Of a DNA stretch of 64,000 bases, positions 12,801 through 24,109 are shown in pieces. The notes below the pieces were generated by a model. That model did no database searches. It was given only the letters and a program-made list of their open reading frames with translations, and had not been told where the DNA came from. This DNA comes from Bromus sterilis. Its lineage: Eukaryota; Streptophyta; Magnoliopsida; Poales; Poaceae. Made by a program: the position numbers and the translations under genes. The stretch covers positions 170,394,001-170,458,000 of the forward strand of contig OX465598.1 in NCBI GenBank assembly GCA_950022295.1, given 5' to 3'. How positions within the stretch are numbered: position 1 is the stretch's first letter; every line of letters starts with the position of its first letter.

Positions 12801-13831
12801 CACGTGAGGCGTTTCGGTAACCCATACCCTGTTGAGATGGAAGAGTCCGATCCGAGAGCGTGGCCAGCTTTTAGATTGGGTGTCGACTCCCCGGGGGCCA
12901 CCCAGATTTGTTCATTGTTAGTTAGAGGGACCTATCGTTTCGGATCTCTTGGAACTAAATCATAAAATGGTTGCCTGTGATGGGTAGCAACTGAGAGAGA
13001 TGGGCGTGTGTGCGGAGCCTTGTAATGGGCAGTTGGTACACCCCTGTAGGGTTAAATCTTTTCGAGAAGCCGTGTCCACGGTTATGGACGACTTGAGACC
13101 TACTCCTTGTTCATAGACAACAACAAGTGAGATAATCTTAATATAACTTGTTCAACGTGTGTGTGCCTTGACTGCTTCTTATTCGTCAGGATGCGAAGAG
13201 GAGGACAAGAATTGGATAGGTGTTATGTTTGTGTAGTAGGTGGATAGCAGACTTGTTGGAGGCGATTCCTCATCGATTGCTTGGCTTCTTATATTACTCT
13301 CTAGATCGTTAGCCACTTCATAAATGCTAGTGTGGCAGAAACCTCACCACTTACCCCATCCTTACCGTAAACTACTAGTTGTCCTAGAATGACGAGTGAT
13401 GAAGTCCTTGCTGGATCAGTTGACCACTACAGTTGGATGCTGAGTACTTCTGTACTCATGATACTACCCCCAAAATCTTTTCAGGGTTCTGATCGACAAC
13501 AGGTATGGTGATCGGCGTTTCACGTGGAGACTCGACGACGACTAGTTAGGCGGATCCAGGCGGAGGGCCTGGACCCGTGTGGTTATGGGAATCGATGTTT
13601 TTCTCTTTGCTAGTAGGCATTTGATTGTAGTCTGTACCCAGACTTGTATCTTCCGCTGTAGTATTGTATTAAGGCAGTTGTATGCAGATTGTATGAGATG
13701 TTGTGATATCATGTTGGAAATCCGGAGCATATGACTACGTCATATGTCGCGGTGGGACCGATATGTGCTTCATCCCCGGATCTGGATGGAAACATCTAGA
13801 TCTGGAACAGTACCGCATATCGGGCCTTACA
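9803..13831 (+). repeat. Element E 3' LTR (4.0 kb)
   Basis: TGTAACAGCCC start, GGGCCTTACA end, forming short inverted terminal repeats. Order: a promoter-like part with TATATAAA at 10271-10278, a GC-rich leader (10440-10990), a donor-like gtaagg at 10984 followed by a T-rich tract, then a long AT-rich body. It carries cttttcgagaag + ccgtgtccacgg (13058-13081) and the hairpin gagtac-ttct-gtactc (13441-13456). The long ORFs on both strands at 10302-11086 are a by-product of GC richness. Confidence 0.92.
10271..10278 (+). promoter_or_regulatory. Probable TATA box of the element E LTR
   Basis: TATATAAA about 470 bp into the LTR, followed by a pyrimidine-rich leader. The same element is conserved in F (minus strand, 42056-42063) and G (minus strand, 58688-58695), so it is the likely RNA polymerase II promoter of this LTR family. 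Confidence 0.65.
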
Positions 13832-15925
13832 ATAACTCACAGATCAGTGACACATACATCAAGTTTCAACCTTCAACTCATGTGTTTGAGCATTGTCTTA
13901 TTATTGTTTCGATGTTTGTTTTGTTTGTCGAATAGAGGTGGAGCCGGAACCCGAGATCACCCCCTTCGTTGAAGACCCCGATACTGAACCTCGTCAGAAA
14001 GGCAAGCAAACCCCCATTGATCATGTCGATAAAATCCCACTTCCCTCTCAGTCTCGCTTATGCATTGTTTAGGATGATTACCATGCTATGTTTCTGCCGC
14101 ATAGATGAACCCATTCTGTTGAATGACCTATCATTTGTCACAGTAGTAAGCAAACCACAACCCTAGCAGATGTAGGAGTTGATTGGTATCATGTGGCCCC
14201 TGCAACTATTACTGCTTACTGCATGCTTAGAGTGATACAATGTTGGTACTGTTATGTGAGTCGGGATGGTAGTGATCATGTTGATGATGGTGGAAATCTT
14301 TTAGTGAATCTACCCTAATACAAGGTGAACGATGAGAGGCTGTGTAGGAGTACAAAGTGGGTTGTCTCGTTGAAAACCGCCCTAAGCCAGAGTTCTTTTG
14401 TGGTGATCCAAGACGAAGAGTACTACCACATGTTGGGCACATGGACCCCCGCTCAACCTACTAACTCATCCCTTCACAGTTCAATGAGTCGCAGTAGTTC
14501 GGAGTTCTCGTAGGTTTGTGGCCTGGCTGCAAGGTGAGAGAACGGCTCAACCGAGACCGGCTTATGCACCACACACACATCTTCTGGGACCACTTCGGTA
14601 AACCGGCCGGGTTACGAATGTGTAAACCATCCTAGATAGGCGTCTTCATTGAACTTGAGTTGGCTATGAGGTAAAAGTTGTGGAGATTATCCTCACCGAC
14701 AGCCGCTTGAAGTGTGACGAGATCCCGGCGGTAACTGATAGTTTTATGTGTGTAGCAGTACACGCCTGCAGGGTTAATAAACTATTCGAATAGCCGCATC
14801 CGCGGTAAGCGACTACTTGGAAAGCTGTGCCTGATTATTAGACAATTTGAACTGGATACTTATAAAACTTGCCAAGATAAGCGTGAGTCCTATGGCGTGC
14901 TTTCTCGTGGGGAGTCGAGGAAGGCACCATAGTGGTGTAATTGGTTGGAGACATGTAGTGGACTCGTGTACGCTTCTTACCTCAAGTCTGGTACTCGTAT
15001 TTCAGGACTAGCCAAGTCAAAGTTGGCACTTCTGCATTCGAACCCCACCTACCTTTACCTTGATACATGTGCATGAGTAGTATAGCTCCTACGTAAGTCT
15101 TGTTGAGTACGACTTTGTACTCACGTTTGCTTATTCTATGTTTTAGATGAACCCACTGACCCCGAAGGTGGATTCTTCCTAGAGCTCGACGACTAATCAA
15201 GCTAGTGTAGTCCCAGTCAGACGACTGGTCCCTCGTGGAAGGGCTTGTTTATAAATAAGGCCTCTCTAAGCCATTTGTTAAACTTGTCTGTACTCAGACC
15301 TACTTTGCTTCCGCATGTTTGTTGTAATGTTGGATCACGGTCTCGTGATCTCTGCGTGCACTCTGTAACAGTTATCAATAAAGATGTAAACTTTCTAGAG
15401 AATTGCAATGATACCTGCTGTTCATACTAGACATGTGTGATGCATGTATGATTATATTATGCATGTCTTAGTATGGGTTTTCGAGACCTTAGTTGTGATC
15501 TGGCTAGTTGTCTTTTATACACCAAGTGGCCCTTAGATGTGCGCAGCTTGGGGCATCGCGAAGCGATTGCTCGTGACTCCGTCACGTGCACACTTTCTTG
15601 TATGATCGAGCCCGCCCTAGACCCCGACTAAGTGATCGGGCTGGAGTAAGTCTATGTAAGGGTTATAATACAATCGATAGTTTGGTTGAGGCGACTTGTC
15701 TAGGAGTATGGGAGTTCACCACCCATATCATTTAGACTTGTGTGTGGACGATTAGGACCCATCTCAGTTGATCATCCGACCTGGATGGGATGCCCCTCAC
15801 GTTCGAAACTTTTCAAGAACGTTATGTGCTTGGCCTTGTCTTCTTAGACAAGTGGGTACGATTCTCGGCTCTCCATATGATTGTGTTGTAGCGGGTCTTG
15901 CATACGCTAACCCCGGGTCCCGATA
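13832..15925 (+). repeat. Element A 5' LTR, right part
   Basis: Colinear with 33902-35991 of the 3' LTR. It contains the palindrome ctattcgaatag + ccgcatccgcgg (14782-14805), the hairpin gagtac-gacttt-gtactc (15105-15122), TATAAATA near 15250 and an AATAAA signal near 15376. The terminus reads cccgata where the 3' LTR has cccgaca. Confidence 0.9.
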
Positions 15926-15929
15926 GACT

Positions 15930-15941
15930 TGGTATCAGAGC
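15930..15941 (+). other. PBS of element A (tRNA-iMet type)
   Basis: TGGTATCAGAGC four bases after the 5' LTR end. Confidence 0.9.
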
Positions 15942-16593
15942 ATGACTGACTGTAGGATTATCAGCCTTGGTCGAAGTTGAGTCTAGCCTTCTATAGTTAT
16001 ATAGTTACTCTGGGTATATAAGGGAACAACGTAAGGCTTCTTTTTTCTCCTTACCCTCATCGTTCTGAGTTCTGAGTCACCCTCATCTTTTCTATGGGAA
16101 GATAGGACTAGGCTCATCTATGTCTTACTAGAACATCTCGTTGTTTGCTTCCTTTTAGCCGTAGGAGAGTTGTGTTCGGTATGCTAGAGTTGTTGTGCTT
16201 TCTGATTTCTTACATCGTATGTAAGTGTTGTTTCTACATTGCAAGAAAAGACATTTCTTACAATTACAGCCGTTATGTTGTCCGAGTCGTTCCAAGTTTC
16301 TTCATAATCTGATTCAGTTGCAAAATCCTTCTCTCCATTTCGGTTGTCCTTTTAAAAGAACTTCTAGGTGGCATGCCCAATAGTTCCATAGTGTTTGTTG
16401 TAGGTTTTCTTCTAGAAACCTATACTGATTCATTTGCAGCTCTTCCTCCCACTTTAGATGTCTTATAGACAGAATGAACACATTAACCATCGTGTTGGGG
16501 TACTTTTCTACTCTAACATATCTGTTGTAGCCCCTAGTAAGCCATGGTCATCCTCTAGAAAACAACCCAGTAATCCAACCCCGTCTTTCTAGC
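15942..16593 (+). other. Element A leader and collapsed gag
   Basis: Shares long stretches with the leader of B (for example ctagaacatctcgttg near 16130, minus-strand counterpart near 28830). A short ATG-started piece at about 16456 is followed by sequence resembling the Gag linker just upstream of the zinc knuckle in B. The DNA then jumps at about 16592 to the end of the protease/RT linker. Zinc knuckle and protease are gone, and most of the Gag body is not recognisable. Confidence 0.75.
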
Positions 16594-19470
16594 CACCCGA
16601 CAGATGTGTAGAGTTGATAGTGGATCTTATGCCAGGCACCGCACCAATTTCCAGACGCCCATACAAATTGGCCCCACGTGAGTTAGCTGAGCTTAAAATC
16701 CAACTTGAATATTTGTTGGCAAAAGGCTTCATCCGCCCTAGCTCATCGCCATGGGGTTGCCCTGTTCTATTCGTAACGAAGAAAGATGGAACAGAAAGCA
16801 TATGCGTAGACTATCGCCCGCTAAATCTAGCGACGATAAAGAACAAGTACCCACTGCCCAGGATCAATGATCTTTATGGTCAACTTGCTGGATCCTCTGT
16901 CTTTTCCAAGATGGATTTGAGATTAGGATATCATCAAATCAAAATCAGGAACGAGAACATTCCAAAAATGACTTTCACTACTCGTTATGGTCTTTACGAG
17001 TACACCGTCATGTCCTTTGGTTTGACCAATGCCCCCGCCACATTCTCGCGCATGATGAATCCGATCTTCATGGAGTACTTGGATAAATTTTTTGTAGTTT
17101 ATCTTGATGACATTCTCATCTACTCGAAGAACGAAGAAGAACATGCCGAACATCTTAGGTTGGTATTGATGAAACTTCGAGAGCATCGCCTTTATGCCAA
17201 GTTCTCCAAGTGTGAATTTTGGCTACCAGAAGTGACCTACTTAGGCCACGTGATTTCTGCAAAAGGCATTGCTGTGAATCCCGAGAGAGTTCAGGCCGTC
17301 CTTGACTGGACTCCACCTGAATCGGTTAAGCAAGTTAGGAGTTTTCTTGGCTTAGCATGCTATTGACGCCGCTTCGTCGAGAACTTTTCTAAAGTTGCAA
17401 AGCCTCTAACTGAACTCCTCAAGAAAGATAAGAAATTCAAATAGACTCCCAAGTGCCAGGAAAGCTTTCAAGAGCTAAAAAGAAGATTGACTTATGCACC
17501 CGTACTTGCGCCTCCAGACACCAAAAAGGATTTCGAGATCTTTTGTGACGCCTCACGGCAAGGGTTAGGATGCATACTTATGCAAGACAGACATGTGGTA
17601 GCTTATGCTTCACGCCAGTTGCGTCCACATGAAGGGAACTATCCTACCCATGATCTTGAACTCGCTGCCGTAGTTCATGCCCTGACAACTTGGCGATATT
17701 ACCTCCTTGGTAATCGTTGTGAGATCTATTCCGACCACCAAAGCCTCAAATACATATTCACCCAGCCAGATCTTAATCTCAGGAAAAGACGCTGGATTGA
17801 GTTGATAAAAGATTATGACTTAAGAATTTCTTACACCCCAGGCAAAGCCAATGTCATGGCTGATGCACTAAGTCGTAAGTCGTATTGTAACAACCTCATG
17901 TTACAACAGTGTCAACCACTTCTTCATGAGGAATTTCGCAAGCTCAATCTTGAGATTGTTCCTCATGGCTATCTTTCTACCTTGGTGGTGAAACCAACCT
18001 TTTAAGATAAAATCATAGCCGCCCAGAAACGTGATAGTGGTATTCAAGAGATCAAGAAGAACATTGCTAGCGGAGTTTCTAAATGTTTCTCCATAAATGA
18101 TCAAGGTGTCATTTTCTTTGGCACTCGATTGTTTGTACCACGAAAACACAATCTTAGGAGGCTAATTCTTAAGGAGGCTCATGATACTCCCCTTTCGATT
18201 CATCCTGGTAGCACAAAGATGTACCGGTACCTACGCCAGAGATTTTGGTGGACTAGGATGAAGCAAAAAATTTCTCAGTATGTTGCCGAATGTGATGTTT
18301 GTCGTTGCATTAAGGCCGAACACCAAAGACCTGCTGGCACTCTTCAACCTTTTCCCATTCCAGAGTGGAAATGGGACAAAGTCAGTATGGATTTCATCAC
18401 TGGATTTCCAAAAACCCAGAAAGGAAATGATGCCATCTTCGTTGTTGTGGATAGACTTTCCAAAGTTGCTCACTTCCTTCCAGTTCGCGATTCTATAACT
18501 GCTAGCCAGTTAGCGGACTTGTATGTCTCTAGAATTGTGTCTCTTCATGGTGTTCCTTTGGAAATCAATTCTGATCGTGGTAGCCTTTTCACCTCTAGAT
18601 TCTGGGTAAGCTTTCAGAATGCTATGGGAACTCATCTCTCCTTTAGTACAACTTTCCATCCTCAGTCTAGCGGTCAAGGTTAAAGGGTTAACCAAATTCT
18701 TGAAGACATGCTCAGAGCTTGTGTTATCTCATTCGGAAGGAATTGGGAGAAGTCTCTTCCATTCGCCGAATTTGCTTATAACAATAGTTTCCAATCTAGT
18801 ATGAACATGGCTCCTTTTGAACTCCTCTATAGACGAAAATGTCGAACACCCCTTAATTGGTCAAAAACCGGTGAGAGACAATTATTTGGACCGGATATGA
18901 TCATGGAAGCAGAAGAACAAGTTCGCATTGTTCGTGATCAATTGAAAGCAGCCCAGTCTCGTAAGAAAAGCTACTATGATCGTCATCATAGGCAAGAAAG
19001 CTACAATATGGATGAGAAGGCTTACCTTCGGGTTACTCCTCTGAAGGGAACCCAACGATTCGGTATCAAAGGCAAGTTGGCCCCACGTTACATTGGACCT
19101 TTCTGCATTCTTGCTAAACGTGGAGAAGTTGCCTACCAACTTGAACTACCCCTACACCTTTCTCGAGTACATGATGTATTCCATGTGTCACAAGTCAGGC
19201 GTTGCTTCAAGGACCCCATCCGCGAAGTAGACCATGAAACGCTTGATCTCGAAGATGACCTTTCTTATCGAGAATACCCCGTTCGTATTCTTGACTCCAC
19301 AGAGCGTGTCACTCGTCGTCAGAAGATTAAGTTTCTGAAAGTGCAATGGTCACACCACTCTGAGAGAGAAGCCACATGGGAAAGAGAAGACCTTCTTAGT
19401 GCCGAGTACCCCTCCTTCCTCCCGCAGACTTCTGAATCTCGGGACGAGATTATTCGGAGTGGGGGCGAGT
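16594..19470 (+). pseudogene. Element A pol: RT, RNase H, integrase, chromodomain-like tail
   Basis: Begins at PPDRCVEL, the linker before RT. RT is recognisable by PYKLAPRE, SSPWGCPVLFV, VDYRPLN, FSKMDLRLGYHQI, VMSFGLTNAPATF and YLDDILIYS (open 16614-17366). RNase H has FCDASRQGLG and YSDHQSLKYI (17487-18005). Integrase has an HHCC finger and SMDFITGFP, NSDRG (18129-18683) and the GPY-type region RYIGPF (18708 onward), ending in a chromodomain-like segment (WSHHSEREATWERED). Stops interrupt it near 17364 (a TTC-to-TGA difference from B), 17443 (TGG to TAG), 18003 and 18681. The frame runs a little into the 3' LTR, as it does in B. Confidence 0.92.
19456..19470 (+). other. PPT of element A
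   Basis: Purine-rich ggagtgggggcgagt immediately before the 3' LTR start TGTCAG at 19471. It is the primer site for plus-strand DNA. Confidence 0.85.
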
Positions 19471-20306
19471 TGTCAGAACCCTCTGTTAGGTATGTGCTAG
19501 GATCAAGTCTCACTTTGCATCATGGAAAAAATTTCAAAAGGAAAATGAAATGGGAGAGAGAACACCCCCCCTGATGAATTTATTTCAAATAGCCAGAATA
19601 AAAGTTGAAAATTCTCACAAATGAGTGTGATCTCATATCAAGTGATGTGGGACCAACCCCATGCTCATGGATTTTTCAAATATTCAAACAGGAGCGCGGA
19701 TTTAAATTTAAACCCCCATTTGAATTAAAGTTCAAATAATTTATTTCTTAAAATGTTCAAACTTTACAAGTGGCTAGCCTATTATATTGTGAGGCCATGT
19801 AAAAAAGTTTCAGCATTTTATAAATTGTTTTGCTATTTTTTTAGCAGAGCCAAAACAAATGTCAGAAAAAGAAATAAGAAAAAAGAAGAAGGACAATGCT
19901 TAACTGTCGCCTGGGCGAAGCCCAGCTCAGCCGGCCCAGCCGGCTCACCAGGGGCACAGGGGTCTTCTTCCCCATCCCCGCGCCCCCAAGATGCTCGGTG
20001 GAAAGCCACATAGCCAGCCGAGCACGTCGACGCCTCCCCAGCCTCCACCCGCCCCTCCCGCGTCTTCTAGCCACGCCACAGAGACGCTGGAGACGATGTT
20101 CTATCATTCCCCCATTTCCTGTCACTCTCTCACTCTCTCTGGACGAATTCGTCGACGCCTGAGAAGAACAGGAGGCCATGGACATGGCGACTTGCAGCCC
20201 GAGCCCGAACTAGGCCCCAAGATCGTGTCCAACGCCTTCCCCGATGTCATATTCGTCCTCCTGCAGAAGCCGGCGAGCTAATTTGGCCTCGAGCCCACGC
20301 GAGATT
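19471..20306 (+). repeat. Element A 3' LTR, left part
   Basis: TGTCAGAACCC start, colinear with 7008-7875. It ends in the target agatt (20302-20306), duplicated at 32849-32853 around element B. TATAAAT at 19819-19825. Confidence 0.92.
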
Positions 20307-23300
20307 TGTCGGGACCCGGAATATCCGTATGTAATTCCAGTCACGATACAATCACATGGAGAGCCGAGAACCGTACCCACTTGTCTAAGCAGACAAGGCC
20401 AAGCACAGAACGTTCTCGGTAAGCATCGAACATGAGGGGCATCCCATTCAGGCCGGATGATCAACTGAGATGGGTCCTCAACGTCCGCTCACAAGTCTAA
20501 ATGCTTATGGGTGGTGAATCCCATATTCATAGACAAGTCGCCTCAACCATCTTATCGATTGAATCCTAACTCTTACATAGACTTACTCCAGCCTGATCAC
20601 ATAGTCGGGGTCTAGGGCGGGCTCGATCATACCACAAAGTGTGCACGTGACAGAGTCACGAGCAATCGCATCGCGATGCCCCAAGCTGCGCACATCTAAG
20701 GGCCACTTGGTGTATAAAAGACCGCCAGCCAGATCACAACTAAGGTCTCGAAAACCCATACTAAGAAATGCATGTTATAAACATACACGTAGCCCACATG
20801 CCTAGTATGAACAGCAGGTATCATGACATAACTCTAAAAATTACTTCTTTATTGACTTACACATAGAGTATACAAAGATCACATGTATGTGATCAACATT
20901 ACATCATACAACGGAAGCAAATTAGGTCTGAGTACAGACAAGTTTAACAAATGACTTAGAGAAGCCTTGTAAACAAACATGCCCTTCCATGAGGGACCAG
21001 ACTGCTGTTTGGGACTATGCTAACTTAGTCAACGTCGAGCTTCAGGTCGGTGACTCCATCGGGGTCCGGTTTCTCATCTAAAACATAGAATAAGCAAACG
21101 TGAGTACAAAGTCGTACTCAGCAAGACTTACATCAGATCTATACTACTCATGCTCAAGTATCAAGGTAAAGGAGGTGGGGTTCAACATGCAGAAGTGCCA
21201 GCTTTGACTTGGCTAGTCCTGAACTACGAGTACCAGACTTGAGGTAAGAAGCGTACATGAGTCCACTACCAAGTCTCCAACCAAATACACCACTATGGTT
21301 ACTTCCTCGACTTCCCCACGAGGAGCACACCATAGCACTCATGCTTATCTTGCGAGTTTTATAAGTATCCATTCAAGTTGTCTAATAATCAGGTACAGGT
21401 TCCAAGTAGTCCTTAACCGCGGATGCGGCTATTCGAATAGTTTTGTTAACCTTGCAAGGGTGTAAACTACACACACATGAACATCAGTTACCGCCAGGTC
21501 TCGCCACCGTTCAAGAGGTGACAGCGAGGATTTTCACCACGACACTTCGCTCACAACCGGTCTATTCCAGGATTCGACTATCTGAGTTTGTCACCGCTCG
21601 AGAGTCCGGCCGGATCAACGAAACGGACCCAGACAATCTAGGCAACCGAGACGCCACCTCTGACAGATGGTTTCACTGTCTCACAGATCCACCCACATAT
21701 CTAGGATGATGCAACATTTCCACTCACTCTTTTTCTATGCATATGTCAAATGGAAGGCCCGAACTAATGTGACTCCTGGACGTCAACACGGATCAAGGTA
21801 CTAGGCCGAGAGGGGTTAGTGAGCCCAATGTGTGGTTGTACTCTTTGTCTTGGATTACCATACAAGAACTCGGTGCTTAAGGCGGTGTTCAACGAGACAA
21901 CCCACTGTGTACTCCTACACAGCCTCTCATCGTTCACCTTGTATTAGGGTGGATTCACCAACACAGTTTCACTTTCATCAACACCATGCTCACTATCATC
22001 CCGACTCACATCAAAAGCAACCTCATTGTACCACTAAGCATGCAATAAGCATTCACAGTTGCAGGGGCCACATGCTCATCATTCAACTCCTAAATCTGCT
22101 AGGATTGTGGTCTGCTTAATACGGTGACAAGATGGTAGGTCATGCATCGGATATGGGTTCAACTATGCGGTAGAATCGATACAAAGTGATCTCCTAAACA
22201 TGCATAAGCGAGACTGAGAGGGAATTGGGATTTATAGACATGATCAATGGGGTTTGCTTGCCTTGCTGACGATACACGGGGTTTATCGAACTTCTTCTCC
22301 TTCGAGGGTGATCACCGTCTCGGAAAAGATGGTATCGGAAACAATCATCAACAAGGGGGGGACAACTTCGGAAATAAAATGCACAAGCACATGATATTGT
22401 TGTGACATGAAGTAAAGGGTACTGATTTGTGGAAAATTCAATTTAATTGAAGTATATTGCATTTGGAATGCAAATTCAAACTACAAATCTGTATTCAAAT
22501 TAAGTCAAATGCACATTTGCTATTGTTGCCCCATTGAAAAATGGTAAAACATAATTTTTTTTTTGCATATTCTTAATCCTTGCATTTTTCTGATAATTTT
22601 TCATATATTATTTGTTTAATTTGGAGTTAAAATGAATTTTCTATGAATTATTGTAATTTTCTGGAATTTCTGTAATTTCTCTGGAATTGTTTTATTTCTG
22701 GAAAATCTTTTATTGCGTCAACACTACATCAGCATGGCGTCAACAGGGGGGCTGACCAGTGGGGCCATGCTGTCAGTGGCTCTGGGGTTAAACCCGGGGT
22801 TTAATTTAAATTGTGCTTAAATTAGAGGGGGCTGGGGCCCACTGTCAGTCTGTTTAGGGGGGGGGGGTTAAGGGGGGATTAACCCTTAACTAAACCGCCC
22901 ACCGGCGGCTAACCGGCAGTGGCCACTGCGCACGGCGGCGACACGCCGGGGTGGCCCTCTGGCCACGGTTTGGCACGGGGGGAAGCACGGGGAGATGCCC
23001 CTTGCTCGCCCGCATCAAGCCATGGGCTCGGGGAAGGCCGGGAGTGGCCGGAGCCTCGCCGGCGACGAGCTCCATGGAGGCGTGCTCACGGACGTGATGC
23101 AAAAGGGTGATTGGGCACGGATTCAAACTGGGAAAGAGGGGAAAAGAAGCGGAGCTCACCGCAAATGCGATGGTGACCTTGGGGTTGCAGGTGAGGGATT
23201 GACGGCTGCGAATTTTCCGGCGAGTCCTCGCGGGTCCGGCGGCGTGTCGAGGTCGATTCCGGCAGCTCGGGAACGAGGAGGCCTCCGATCCGCTGCTCAG

Positions 23301-24109
23301 TGAGGGAGTCGACGACGGGGAAGACGTGGGACACGTCAGCGCGGCTCTTCAACGGCGATGGCCACGCCGGACCACGACGGTGCTCTGCGGTGGCGCTCGG
23401 GTCTTTTCTGGCGGCGAGGAAATCAACGAGAGGAGAGCGAGAGAGAGAGAGCAGCGAGTGAGGGTATGGAGGAAGGAGCTTCTAGGCGCTGTCCTGGTGA
23501 GGAGAAGGAGCCCCGGGGAGTAGCTGCGTGGCCTGGGCGGCCACGGCGGCCACGGCATGCCGGGCACGCAGCTGCCTGGCTGCCTGGAGAAGAAGACAAG
23601 GGCGCTGGGGGTGGGCCTGGGCCGGCTGGGGGCTTTAGTTGGGCCAGAATGGCCAGGGGGGTCGTTTCCTGTTTTTGTTTCTGTTTTTCCTTTTCTGCCT
23701 TTTGTTTTGCTCTGGTAAAATTACCAAAACATTTTATAAAAATTCCCAACTAATTTTATAAATACTAGGTGACCAGTAGCTAGTCACTTTTAGGAGTTGG
23801 ACATTTTTGAAATTCAATATATTTTGCATTTCAATTCAAATAGGGTCAAATTTAATTTCCAGGGCACCTTTTGAATTTTTGAATATTCCATGGGCATGGG
23901 AATGAACCCAAACCACTTTTAAAATGATCAACATCATTTATAGGAATTTTCCAAATATTCAAATGATTTTTGGAAAAAGAGTTTTATCTGGCCATTTGAA
24001 TTAATTTCTCAGGGCTTTTCTTTTCCCCAATTTTGAATTTCTTTTGAATTTTTGCATGATGCAAAGGGGCACTCAAACCCTAGCACTTACCCTAGTTGGG
24101 GTTCTGACA
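20307..24109 (-). repeat. Element B 3' LTR (left copy)
   Basis: 3803 bp; plus-strand ends TGTCGGGACC .. TTCTGACA. It carries ccgcggatgcgg + ctattcgaatag (21417-21440) and the gagtac..gtactc hairpin (21102-21119). There is a run of about 12 G near 22857-22868 where the other LTR has a shorter, interrupted run, and a (GA)n stretch near 23440. GC-rich ORFs at 22919-23753 on both strands have no domain support. Confidence 0.94.

Larger units (their letters stand above)
8911..13831 (+). mobile_element. Element E: deletion derivative of the TGTAACAGCCC..CTTACA gypsy family
   Basis: Consists of the last 288 bp of a 5' LTR (8911-9198), a PBS, only about 600 bp of internal sequence and a complete 3' LTR (9803-13831). 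It sits in the 5' LTR of A. Compared with the uninterrupted A 3' LTR near 33890, about eight host bases are missing at the junction and no TSD is found, so the left end of E and some host DNA were removed together. The LTR family is the same as solo LTRs F and G. No coding capacity remains. Confidence 0.88.

Noticed and set aside
22857..22868. Poly-G run as a G-quadruplex regulatory element
   Set aside because: A single homopolymer run that varies between the two B LTRs; more likely slippage.
22890..23753. ORFs up to 131 codons in the B left LTR, also at 31625-32488 in the right LTR
   Set aside because: They recur because the LTR is duplicated, on both strands, with no motif.
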